Below, in pieces: positions 10,401 to 19,983 of a DNA stretch of 64,000 nucleotides; position 1 is the stretch's first letter, and each line of letters begins with the position of its first letter. The stretch covers positions 35,880,001-35,944,000 of the forward strand of contig NC_073353.2 of NCBI RefSeq assembly GCF_027580225.2, given 5' to 3'. The translations under genes were made by a program, and so were the position numbers. The stretch is from Misgurnus anguillicaudatus. Its lineage: Eukaryota > Chordata > Actinopteri > Cypriniformes > Cobitidae. The notes beneath the pieces are model-generated. The model worked only from the letters and a program-made list of their open reading frames with translations. It did no database searches and was not told the DNA's origin.

Positions 10401-11990
10401 GCACACGGAGTAAATTTATATATCTGTTTCTTTTCATTATGCATTATTGTTAACAACCACAATGTAAAGTGTTACTAGTGTACTTTTCCTTTTGGGGGGA
10501 GTATTTCAAATGCACAACGTTTACCAGAAATGTCTTTGTAGCTTCTAATGTTTCTTTTTTTCTTGGGTATTTCAGTAGTTTAACCATTTTCACTACATTT
10601 ATTGGGTGGGCCATTGTTGTACTTAAGAAATCATTGCAATTACAGTATTACATTAAAAGTTCCTCAGATCAGTATACTGTATTTGTTTTTCAGTTAAAGC
10701 GAGACACAAGTACAGACACTTCCAAGTCTAGGGTCACTTTCTTTATATAAGTCATGTATTTTTAAAACTTTTTTTAATTAAAATGTGTGTTTTATAAAAA
10801 ACATGCTGGCATTATTTGGCACAATTACTGTATATTTCCAAGCCATGTTCAACAAAACCAATTTCAAACATTCAGAAATATTCCCTGAGGAAAGGTTTTA
10901 ACAATCATGAATAACATTTCAGTGACCCTAAACTTTTCAGTGGTAGTGTTGATGAGTTTATAAAGACAATGTGAGTTGTGTATTTTAAATAGATGTGTTT
11001 AGTCTCTTTGCATTGGACAGCATCAATCCACTCACACAGCTACTTGTCTTGTTGTTTTCTGGTGTGGCTTTTATTAAACAAACCATAGAAACTATGACGT
11101 ACTGTTATTACAGATTTAAATGCAAGGCACAGTATGTTTTCCATCTATTTCTTTTGTTTTTACCTTTTGTCTGCATTGATTGGCAGTCTGGCTGATAGTT
11201 AATGATAAACACAATATAAAATGTGTCTCAATATCAAATATGCCTATATTTCATAAAAATAATGACTCTTTATATATCCATGGCATATAAATGATATTGC
11301 AATCTCAGTTTTGACAGGTTATTTCTGCGGGAGCTCTAGGGTATACAGTATGTTGTAGTTTAACACAGGATGTAAAATGCTTTTCTGTCTTTTACACCAA
11401 TGTGAAGTCAGAACTTAAACAGTAGCTGGATGATATAGCATGTTTTCACTGTAAAAAAGGAGATTTTGAGCAATGCATGTTGGCAAGGCATTGAGTTTCT
11501 GTTGTGCTGCGTAGCCTACTGTAGCACATCATGCCCCATGTACATTGATTACTATGAATATATAAAAAAATCATTCACACTTAAAGCCAGCATTTGGCAT
11601 AAAGATGTTAAATCAAATTAGACTTAAAATACTTAAAAGGTTCTCAAAAGATTCTTTAGCGGGCGTGTACACCAAAGCTTTTAAATGCGACTGAAAGTGC
11701 CAGGGGGACGCCAACTGTGGGCGCTTGCCAGCTTTTTATAAGCTAAGTGCTTTGGTTGCTATGATACTTCTGCTTTGTTTATCAGTTGTTGAACGATTCA
11801 CCGGTTGGTTGTTGTGATATTTGTTCCGCCCCTCCTCCACTGTGATTGGAAGGCCGAGTGAGAAGTGACATTTTGTGAAAAAAATAATTTGTTTTTATAA
11901 TAAATCTTTGAAAATCAAATCATGGATTTGATTTTTTTATGTTTTTATAACCTAAAGATGCTATGTAAAAGTTTATAAAAGAAAATAGTG
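10401..11990. other. Mostly unique DNA; Tc1-like terminal fragments
   Basis: The segment holds two words resembling Tc1-type termini, in opposite orientation: TCTAGGGTCACTT at 10728-10740 and CAGTGACCCTAAACTTTTC at 10919-10937. They face away from each other, so they do not bound one element. Otherwise AT-rich DNA with no supported exon. A GC-richer stretch at 11660-11870 may be an old TIR repeat. Confidence 0.35.
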
Positions 11991-12426
11991 CACTGCAAAA
12001 TATGATTTTCAAGAAAAAAAATTATTTTTGTCTTGTTTTCAGTAAAAATATCTAAAAATTCTTAAATTAAGAATTAATTTACGACCCAAGAAAATAAGTC
12101 TAGTTTTTAGATCAAAAATATCAAATTTAAATGATTTTGTGCATAAAACAAGCAAACAAATCTGCCAATGGGGTAAGCAAAAAAATCTTGAAAATTTTTT
12201 AAATTCAAGAAAAATTTGCTTACCCCATTGGCAGATTTTTTTTTGCTTGTTTTATGCACAAAATCACTTAAAATTGATATTTTTGGTCTAAAAACTAGAC
12301 TTATTTTCTTGGGTCATTTTGCTCATCAAGAAAAAGCCTCTTAATTTAAAAAAAATTAGATATTTTTACTGAAAACAAGACAAAAATACTAACAAAATGT
12401 TTTCTTGAAAAACATTTTTTGCAGTG
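11991..12426. mobile_element. CACTG palindromic element, near-complete copy
   Basis: 436 bp from CACTGCAAAATATGATTTTC to AAAAAACATTTTTTGCAGTG. Two arms of about 180 bp pair over nearly their whole length, with the loop around 12185. No coding sequence. Left flank TG and right flank TA do not match, so the duplication has decayed or is absent in this copy. Confidence 0.88.
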
Positions 12427-12478
12427 TAGAAGAATCATTTCTTTCATAACTTTTTATAATATAAAAAATTTATATTAA

Positions 12479-12842
12479 AGGCGCTCTAAGCGAATTGACG
12501 CGTTTTAGACCATAAAACATTTTTTGTTACATACAGCAAACATCTCCTCACTATCTGCTTGCTGCCTGTCCACTGATCAAACTGTAAAAAAACACGATCT
12601 CTGTAGACAGCTCAGGCTCGACAAACGGCAATATCAACATAGTGGCCAAACCCAGCACAACAAAACATAACAAAGTGTTCCAGCCAATAAACGACAAGAA
12701 GGATTTGAGGGTGGGGGTTGGGCACGTTCATGAAAGCACGGACGGGAGATGGAGGGGGAGGCGTTAGCTACGCTCCGTTTGTTTGAAAACAGTTCAAACA
12801 TCAACAGGAAGTGACGCCGCACATTATTCGCTTAGAGAGCCT
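12479..12842 (+). mobile_element. TTAA element (AGGCGCTCTAAGCGAAT), copy 1
   Basis: 364 bp, ends AGGCGCTCTAAGCGAAT / ATTCGCTTAGAGAGCCT between TTAA sites (12475-12478, 12843-12846). A second copy in the same orientation lies at 61269-61609. The 62-codon open frame on the minus strand inside it is a by-product. Confidence 0.88.
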
Positions 12843-13245
12843 TTAACAGAAAGATTCTTCGGATGTTCAAGTTTCTTTATGGAACCATTCAACTAAAAAT
12901 CGTTCTTCTGTGACATCATGAAGCACCTTTAGTTTTGAGATGAATAAGAGGTTGTATAGTAACATACTTTAAATAGTTACGTAAGTGTTTGGCTCTTGAT
13001 GTGCTTCACACATTGTTAAAATAATAAATGTAAATGTAATGGAAACTGAGCAGTTCTGTGAAAGGTTTGTAGATCCCCAGTTGAGCATCAGTTCTGGCGC
13101 TGAGAGAAAACCTGTTAACTGTGAATTGAGAGGAAGTTTTTTTGGTCTGACTGGGTGCCAGACCTGGAGGGGAAGAGCCTGCTGTGAGGAGATTATAGTG
13201 CTGTTCACTGGGACCCTATTTCAAAGCCTAAAACCACAAAATAAC
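12843..13245. other. No recognised feature
   Basis: Non-repeat DNA. An open frame on the plus strand (13039-13434) starts here but runs on through the SINE and its inserted element, so it is chance. Confidence 0.5.
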
Positions 13246-13700
13246 CATGGTGTTGCTACAAAACCACGAAGAAGGTCCCCGGTTCGAGCCCCAGCTACAA
13301 TCTCAGAAATAAAGGAACAAAAGTTGTCACTGGGACAGTACTCTTTCATAAAGGTACATCTTTGTACCAAAAAAGTGCATATTAGTACTTCAAAAGTACA
13401 TATTGGCAGTTCAAAGATACATATTTGTACCTAAATGGTACATATTAGGACCTCTTTAAAGGGTACTGCCCCAGTGACAGCTTTGTACCTTTATTTTTGA
13501 CAGTGTAGGCCAGGTGGTCCTTCTGTGTGGAGCTTGCATGGGTTTACTCTGGGTACTCTGGTTTCCTCCCACAGGCCAAAAACATGCAGGTTAGGTAAAT
13601 TAGAGATGCCAAATTGTCCCTTCTCCAATGTGTGTATGGTTTAACTTGCCATGAATATAGCCATATATGCTAGAATGGCGTTAAGAATAAATAAACAAAC
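13246..13700 (+). repeat. DANA/HE1-type tRNA SINE, split by an insertion
   Basis: Non-autonomous retroposon whose 5' part derives from a tRNA. The pol III B box reads GGTTCGAGCCC (13281-13291). The conserved central domain follows the insertion: TTCTGTGTGGAGCTTGCATG, GGTTTCCTCCCACAG and ACATGCAGGTTAGGTAAATT. The A-box region is degenerate and there is no clear target duplication. The family is an old, widespread fish SINE and depends on LINE machinery to move. Confidence 0.85.
13306..13507. mobile_element. GGTACA palindromic TIR element inside the SINE
   Basis: Palindrome of about 200 bp: AATAAAGGAACAAAAGTTGT and GTCACTGGGACAGTAC at the left mirror GTACTGCCCCAGTGACAGC and TTTGTACCTTTATTTTTGAC at the right. 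The interior repeats GGTACATATT-type words. It falls in the middle of the SINE, so it is younger. Fragments of the same family occur at 4000-4095 and 47263-47410. Confidence 0.75.
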
Positions 13701-13867
13701 AATAAAACCATGTTAAGTTTTTGTAAGGGTGGACTTCTATTTTTCTGAACTCTTCTTCTTCGCAACAGCAGGGCATCTGCTCTGAAATTAAAAGAGAAGA
13801 GACCTTTATGTCTTATGATGTTGTGGTGTGGTAGGTGGTTTTGAACCATACTACTTTAAATATCACA

Positions 13868-14106
13868 GGGGCGGTTTCCCGGACAGGGATTATACTAGTC
13901 CTAGACTTAAATACTTTTAAGAGCTCTCCAAACTGAAAACAACTTGCACTGACATATCTTTAAATACATCAGTGCCCTTTCTTTTACCTCAAAATGCACA
14001 CAGGTAATGTTTTTAGTAAGGCATGTTTGTTAAAACTAGTTATATTTCCTAATTAAACTAAGGCCTAGTCTTGGATTTAGCTAATCCTGGTCCGGTAAAG
14101 TGCCCC
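13868..14106. mobile_element. 239-bp TIR element (GGGGCGGTTTCCCGGACAGG)
   Basis: Ends GGGGCGGTTTCCCGGAC and GTCCGGTAAAGTGCCCC are imperfect inverted repeats, and sub-terminal blocks GGATTATACTAGTCCTAG and CTAGTCTTGGATTTAGCTAA also pair. I recall this as a very common cyprinid/teleost miniature element. No coding sequence. Confidence 0.7.
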
Positions 14107-14321
14107 ATAATGCATTTTACCATATTACATTTGCAGTGTAAATGCTGATGTGTCCTTTTGGGTCCCAGACAACAGCAAATGACCTTCTGCTTAGCTGTCA
14201 ATCAGCTGTTGCTTTAAGCATGCGTTATGTGCATAAGTCAAAAAAACTGAAAAAGCGCATAAATATACAAAAAAAGAGCACATTGTATGCAGTAACATAG
14301 ATCACAGATCAATTGCTTTAA

Positions 14322-14696
14322 AGGTGCAGTGTGTACATTTAAGCGGCATCTAGTGGTGAGATTATGAATGGCAACCAACGGCTCAGTCTACTGCTCACCC
14401 CTCGCTTTTGAAACGCATAGAGAAGCTACTGTAGCCGCCACCCGAAAACTATGTCATCGACGGAGACAACTTAGTAAAAAAAGTTTGTCCGTTAATGGGC
14501 TTCTGCAGAAACATGGCGGCACAAAATGGCAACTTCCACGTAAGGGGACCCTCGGTGTATGTAGATAAAAACGTCTCATTCTAAGGTAATAAAAACATAA
14601 TAGTTTAATATAAAAAGGTCTTTATACACCCCTGATAATATAGTTTTGTGTATTATTTTTGTCAAGAGATCCTTTTAAAAATTACACACGGCACCT
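14322..14696. mobile_element. TTAA element (AGGTGCAGTGTGTACATTT)
   Basis: 375 bp, ends AGGTGCAGTGTGTACATTT / AAATTACACACGGCACCT between TTAA sites (14318-14321, 14697-14700). The interior is non-coding; the 66-codon frame 14368-14568 inside it has no recognisable domain. Confidence 0.85.
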
Positions 14697-14935
14697 TTAA
14701 ATAATATATTGTATGAATATGTGAAGTTCATTTTAGATAAGTACTTGACTAAAAAACCATGAGCCTTCTGCTTCTAAATGTCACATCTGTGATGAGATAC
14801 TGACTGTATGCGGTATTTTTTAGGCCTTTTTCTCTATTTTCTGCGTTTAATTAACAAACAATACACTGATGCAATAAGAGATGTACAGTATATGAACTCA
14901 GAGACCCCTGGTGGAAATCTGATCACACTGTAAAA

Positions 14936-15343
14936 AAAAATCCGTAGAAATTGCAGCTGGGTTGCCGGTAATTTACCGTAGATTTAAATTTATGTTATTT
15001 ATTGGCAACATTTTGTTCAAAGTTAAATGAACATTTAACATTTACAAGTCTTTGTCTTTACAGAGTAAAACAAAAAAACTGCATCAAGCAAAACATTCTG
15101 GGAAACAAAATCTGAAGCAAAATACAGAAAAAAGGTTGTTGATGATTTCTGGTTCCCAGAATGCTTTGCATGAGGCTGTAATTGTATAGTTTTATTCTGT
15201 AGGGATAAAGACTTGTTAATATTTAAAATTTATTTAACTTTGAACAAAGTCTTGCCATTACATAACATAAATTTAAATCTACGGTAAATTACCGGCAACC
15301 CAGCTGCAACAACATTGTAATTTCTACAGATTTTTTTACAGTG
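14936..15343. mobile_element. Palindromic CACTGTAAAA element
   Basis: 408 bp. Left CACTGTAAAAAAAAATCCGT, GGGTTGCCGGTAATTTACCG and ATTTAAATTTATGTTA pair with TAACATAAATTTAAAT, CGGTAAATTACCGGCAACCC and TTTTTTTACAGTG. The centre contains TTCCCAGAATGCTTTGCATG, related to TTCCCAGCATGCTTTGCATG inside the CACTC element at 24901. Flanks CA on both sides (14934-14935, 15344-15345) suggest a 2-bp duplication. Confidence 0.85.
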
Positions 15344-15507
15344 CATAAACAGGTGCAGAAAATGCATTTTACAAAAGGAACTCGGATCACCTGTTCGTCC
15401 TGTGAATTCAGGGGATCAGAACAGTTTCTGGGTCAGAATCACACATAATACAAAGACCATAAATTGGGCTGACTGTAACATGAGCCCTTTTCTTACACAG
15501 ATTATGC
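15344..15507. other. Short spacer
   Basis: No feature recognised between the two palindromic elements. Confidence 0.5.
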
Positions 15508-16003
15508 AATTTCCGTGGCATAGTCACGGAATTTTGTGCTCATTTTTCCGTGGCATTCTCACGGATCTCCGCATTTTTCCGTGGCCCTGCTACGGACTGT
15601 CTTTTTCTGTGGCATTCTCACGGATTGGTTACTCAGCTGTTTTGTCCTATTTTCTTACCATTTTTGCTTCGGTTTAGGGTTAGATTTACATGAAATTACA
15701 TCCCTACCCAAACCCAACTCTAACCCCAACGCCAGGCAACAATTGTTTAAAGTTTAGAAAATATAAAAGAATAAATCAGAAAAAATAGTATAAACCAATA
15801 TTTATGACATACTAACGCAAACACCAAATCTAACCCTAAACCGAAGCAAAAATGGTAAGAAAATAGGACAAAACAGTTGAGTAACCAATCCGTGAGAATG
15901 CCACAGAAAAAGACAGTCCGTAGCAGGGCCACGGAAAAATGCGGAGATCCGTGAGAATGCCACGGAAAAATGAGCACAAAATTCCGTGACTATGCCACGG
16001 AAC
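15508..16003. repeat. Palindrome built of TCCGTGGCATTCTCACGGA sub-repeats
   Basis: Two arms of about 175 bp (15508-15690 and 15830-16003) are near-perfect inverted copies. Each arm contains several small dyads: CCGTGGCATAGTCACGG, CCGTGGCATTCTCACGG (twice) and CCGTGGCCCTGCTACGG. The loop holds TTTAGGGTTAG and its inverse. The small open frames on both strands simply mirror each other. A related single-arm segment lies at 7370-7640. Confidence 0.85.
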
Positions 16004-16117
16004 TTTGTGAGATCATGTTGCGTAAAACATTTGTCCGGGATTGTTTGATTTTGGTTCACACACCCTGCCGGTGACTTTCTGGAGTCTGTGTGCGAATTAA
16101 CACACCTCTTGTAAAGA

Positions 16118-16720
16118 TCCCATTTAGGCATTTAGCAGATGCTTTTATCCAAAGCGACTTACAAAGATAAGAAAACAATCAAGCAATTCGTCATAAGGAG
16201 GAAATAATAAAGAGGTGCTTAAGTTACAAGTTTTCAAAAAAATACCTGTTGTGAGAAAAAGAGAGTTAGTATTTTTTTTTAAATAGGCTAGAAGAGGTGT
16301 CTACAGTCAGTATCAATTTATCACGTATATTTTTAAAAAAGATGGTTTTTAGTTGCTTTTTGAATGTAGCGAGAGATGTTTCGGATTCCTAGAGGAAGAT
16401 AATTCCACCAGGAGTGGTGAGGGAAAATGAGCGGGAACATGATTTAGTGCCCTTTTGTGAAGATAAGACAAGGTGCTGCTAATTTGCTGAATGTAAGGTT
16501 CTGGACGAGGTGTAGGAATGCAGGAAAGTGTGAAAGTATGCCAGTGCAGTGCCAGTGAAAGTTCTGTAAGCGAGCAGTAGGGATTTATACTTGACCCGCG
16601 CTTCAATCGGTAGCCAGTGGAAAGAGATGAAGAGCGGCATTACACTATTGGAAGATCGCGTTGTCTTTGCAAAGTATGCGAGGCAAGACATGCAAAGTAT
16701 GTAATTGTTATTGTGCATAT
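16118..16720 (-). pseudogene. L2-type LINE 3' fragment (reverse transcriptase C-terminus)
   Basis: Minus-strand remnant of a non-LTR retrotransposon. The frame 16718-16479 reads SFHWLPIEARVKYKSLLLAY followed by RTFTGTALAYFHTFLHSYT and SRTLHSA, the conserved stretch C-terminal to the reverse transcriptase of L2-like LINEs. A second frame to the left continues with degraded family sequence. The 3' tail follows at 16118-16165, which on the minus strand reads AAGTCGCTTTGGATAAAAGC then ATCTGCTAAATG, the L2-type 3' end shared with fish SINEs. 5'-truncated and frame-broken, as usual for LINE copies. Confidence 0.8.
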
Positions 16721-17098
16721 TTTCTGCAGCGATTTAAATTTGCTTACATTTTGCATGCATTATTTTCTAATTCGGTCATAAAGTAGTGCATCGCATAATA
16801 TTTTAGTAAGCTCCCTGATCTCTGTTTCTTTCTACTTTCTTGATCTGCATTTTAACTCCCTCGTGTCAAATAGGTGAACGTCGATAAGTATGCAACGACA
16901 CACACATCCTCACTAGTACAACACCCTTACGACATCGTCCCGTTTTGAAAATGTTACTGCAATGTTACTAGGTTCCCATCCCCGGAGCGATCCCAGTACA
17001 ATAGCAGGATGTGTTTGGGTTCCCACAGAAGGCAATTAAATAGCAATATCATGGAATCAACCTGCTGTGTAGTAACGGCTTCTGGAGTCGGTTGCACC
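16721..17098. other. No recognised feature
   Basis: No exon, repeat end or RNA gene recognised. Confidence 0.45.
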
Positions 17099-17999
17099 AG
17101 CTGGACATAAAACAGTTGGGTGTAAGCCCTACGTCGGGCTTAGCTACGTCTGACGTGGTGAAAAATATTTACACCAGTCGCAGCTACACTCAGATGATGC
17201 GTGTCCCCGCGTATACGTTTAACCGCAGTAATATTGAGATGCGATTCCTGTTTTCTATGGTTATAAACTAACATTTACCGTCACCAGATAATAGATGACA
17301 AATGAGAGCTTTCCCTCCTCACATTTACCAGTGTGCTCTCCCTCAAGATAGGTGTGTCACGTGCAGACCCATCAAACACAACCTGCACATTAATGTTTAG
17401 TTTGCACAAAGGGTAATCATTTACAGATTACTTCTAACAGCTTTGGATTAGAATGAAATGAATGAAAGCTTTTAATAAGTTCTCTACTTTGTCTTTGTAA
17501 ATAGTTAGGTATTTTATGATATGATTATAATTTTATGATATAATTTAAATAAATCTAGTTTTTAGACCAAAAATATAAAATTTAAGTGATTTTGTGCATA
17601 AAACAAGCAATGGGTTAAGCAAATTTTTCTTTCTAAGAATTTCTAAGATTTTTTTTGCTTAACCCATTGGCAGATTTTTTTCCTAGTTTTATGCACAAAA
17701 TCACTTAAATTTCATATTTTTGGTCTAAAAACTAGACTTATTTTCTTAAGTCGTTTTTGCTCATCAAGAAAAAGCATCTTAATTTAAGAATTTTTAGATA
17801 TTTTTACTGAAAACAAGACAAAAATATTCTTTTAAATCATTTTTTGCAGTGTACCTACTTCACCCTTGACTAGACGTAATATTAAGTCTCAGACGTGCAC
17901 TACGCCTAGATGGTGCAACAGGTGTAAATTCTACGTCAGACGTAAAGCGCATTTTACGTCCAGACTAGTCTTACTACTGGGTTTACGCTGGTGCAACCG
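17099..17999. mobile_element. TIR element (CGGTTGCACCAGC) with nested CACTG copy
   Basis: Left end CGGTTGCACCAGC, right end GCTGGTGCAACCG. Sub-terminal sequence is rich in CTACGTC/GACGTAG words on both sides. The middle (17547-17853) is a truncated CACTG palindrome. No clear duplication at the flanks. Superfamily unknown; non-coding. Confidence 0.65.
17547..17853. mobile_element. CACTG palindromic element, left-truncated
   Basis: Arms TCTAGTTTTTAGACCAAAAA and TTTTTGGTCTAAAAACTAGA pair around a loop near 17635; the right end reads TTTTTTGCAGTG. The left terminus is missing. Confidence 0.8.
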
Positions 18000-18519
18000 T
18001 TTCCTGCACTGCAAAAAAAAATATTTTCAAGAAAAAAAAATCTTAGTATTTTTGTCTTGTTTTCAGTAAAAGTATCTAAAAATTCTTAAATTAAGATGCT
18101 TTTTCTTGATGAGCAAAACCCCAAGAAAAAAAGTCTAGTTTTTAGAACAAAAATATGAAATTTAAGTGATTTTGTGCATAAAACAAGCAAAAAAATCTGC
18201 CAATGGGGTAAGCAAATTTTTCTTGAATTTTTCTTTAATTTAGTGTTTAAGAAAAATTTTCAAGATTATTTTGCTTAACTCATTGGCAGATTTTTTTTGC
18301 TGGTTTTATGCACAAAATCACTTAAATTTCATATTTTTGGTCTGAAAAATATACTTATTTTCTTGGGTCGTTTTGCTCATCAAGAAAGAGCATCTTAATT
18401 TAAAGGTATAACGGAAGATTTCCGTTTTCCGGGTGGATCATCAAGACTATTGGTCATCCCAGATGTCAATCATTCTGATTATATGTTGACGTATAACCGT
18501 CGTACGTGCTCGCCTCTAG

Positions 18520-18829
18520 AGCCGTTTCTCAATATTCTTGTCTGTACTTGGGTTCTTGTGGACTTGTGAAACGTCATCAGTCACGGCCCAAGTACTGTTC
18601 CAATTCAAAGTTCACATCAAGCCCAAGTTCACATAAAATCCCCGGATGTGTTCTTGATCCGCCCATTTTATCGAGGATGCATCAGAGGAGACTTGTGTGG
18701 ACTTATGACAGCGAAGTTTCCCAGAATGCATTTCGCGTCAGAAGTTCATTCTTCCGAGTCTGAACTTGCAAGTTCGAACTACGAAGGACACAAGTCCGAG
18801 TTTGGCGTACTTGGTATTGAGAAACGGCT
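18520..18829. mobile_element. Small TIR element (AGCCGTTTCTCAATA)
   Basis: 310 bp with ends AGCCGTTTCTCAATA / TATTGAGAAACGGCT. Interior words such as CAAGTCCGAG and CTTGTGGACTTG recur in inverse orientation. It lies upstream of the exon at 18934, inside the same TIR element. Non-coding. Confidence 0.65.
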
Positions 18830-18933
18830 AAGGTTCGCTTGCTGCACATACGCACTTTCACGTGTATGTGTGTTGTGCTACGGTTTCAACCATTCATTGA
18901 AGCTCGCGTTCTCGCTGTGTTTTTTTTTTCAAA

Positions 18934-19099
18934 ATGTCTGAGGGTCGCAAAAGAAAAAGTGTCTACGAATTGTATGACAAGAAGAGAAAGGACTATAAAG
19001 AAAGAAACAAGACCAGAATGTTTATGGGAGACTATTTCACACGCTGGCGTGAGCTAAAAGGACAGGTTGGGCTTTCCACGCGAGGTTTCTATTGGAAAG
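18934..19099 (+). CDS. First coding exon of an unidentified multicopy fish protein (partial)
   Basis: Opens with ATG in a clean context after a CpG-bearing 5' region and reads MSEGRKRKSVYELYDKKRKD, then YKERNKTRMFMGDYFTRWRE and LKGQVGLSTRG. The layout (a basic RKRKS..YELYDKKRK start, then a G..F.RWR.LK..LGL stretch) matches, from memory, the N-terminus of uncharacterised multicopy proteins in fish genomes. A donor-like site GGAAAG|GTACAT stands at 19100; the frame continues 71 bases into the presumed intron before its stop. No downstream exon was found, partly because a hAT insertion starts at 19196. Function unknown; the first 45 residues look unbroken, so it is either a recently captured exon or the 5' remnant of the element's own gene. 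Confidence 0.5.
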
Positions 19100-19983
19100 G
19101 TACATTTTGTCATGCTATTTGGAGAAATCCATTTAAAATCACTGCTAGTAAAAGTTCATGTAAGCTATGATTAGCGATGCTAGCCCTGGCACAAGCAGGG
19201 CCGCATTAATGCATGTGCTTACCTGGGCTTAAGCCCAGGACCTCGGGCTGGGAAGGGCCCCGAGTTGCCGGAAAAAAGTTGATACTCCCTTTAAAATTAT
19301 GCTTAATCGCTTTGCTTTGAATGTCCGTGCATGAATGCAGTTCCTGGGCAGAAAATCCCTCACTTACTATAGGCTACCCTGCAATCATTATTGAGCTTTT
19401 TAAAATTTCTGTCTGAAATATCCATTATTGCATTTCTGAAGGCAACACAGACAGCTTTCTGATAAAGTGACCAAAAGTGCCTTTCAAGTGATGAACAAAG
19501 ACTAAACTGAGGACGCGTTTTTATCTTAATATGAAAGACAACGTGTATATAAACATTCATTAATTGATTCCTCGTAACATTTTAAAGCCAAGATGTACAG
19601 AACAGCACACAAAGATATTACACAAAACATTTTTGATAACTAAATCTAATAAATAACAAATTAGATTCTGCCTCGGAAGCCACGGCTAAGTTCAGCGATC
19701 GTTTCATTTTGAGATTTAGCGTGGCAAGAAAATAAAAGACGAGAAATTACATATAATTTGTTACTGTAAATTATAAAAAACAAGCTTTATATACAATTAC
19801 TTAAACGGTTCATTTATAACCAAAAAACACTGAAATTAAGGATTTTATAGACACTATATATGCTTTATTATTTTGCACAGAAATATCTGATTGCTTACTC
19901 TCACTTTGATCATCTCTGTATTCACAAAAACGGCTTACCTGTTTTGTAGCTCAACTTTTGACAAGTTAAGCAACCTTTTTAAC

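Noticed and set aside
10719..10946. A small Tc1 element bounded by GGGTCACTT and AGTGACCCTAAAC
   Set aside because: The two words face outward relative to each other, so they cannot be the ends of one element.
13246..13310. tRNA gene suggested by a B box
   Set aside because: The A box and cloverleaf are degenerate, and downstream sequence is the SINE central domain.
13039..13434. 131-codon open frame
   Set aside because: Crosses from unique DNA into the SINE and through the palindromic insertion; the C-terminal half is translated GGTACA repeats.
15402..16131. Mirror-image frames MLIFPWHSHGSPHFS on both strands
   Set aside because: They come from the two arms of a palindrome; not genes.
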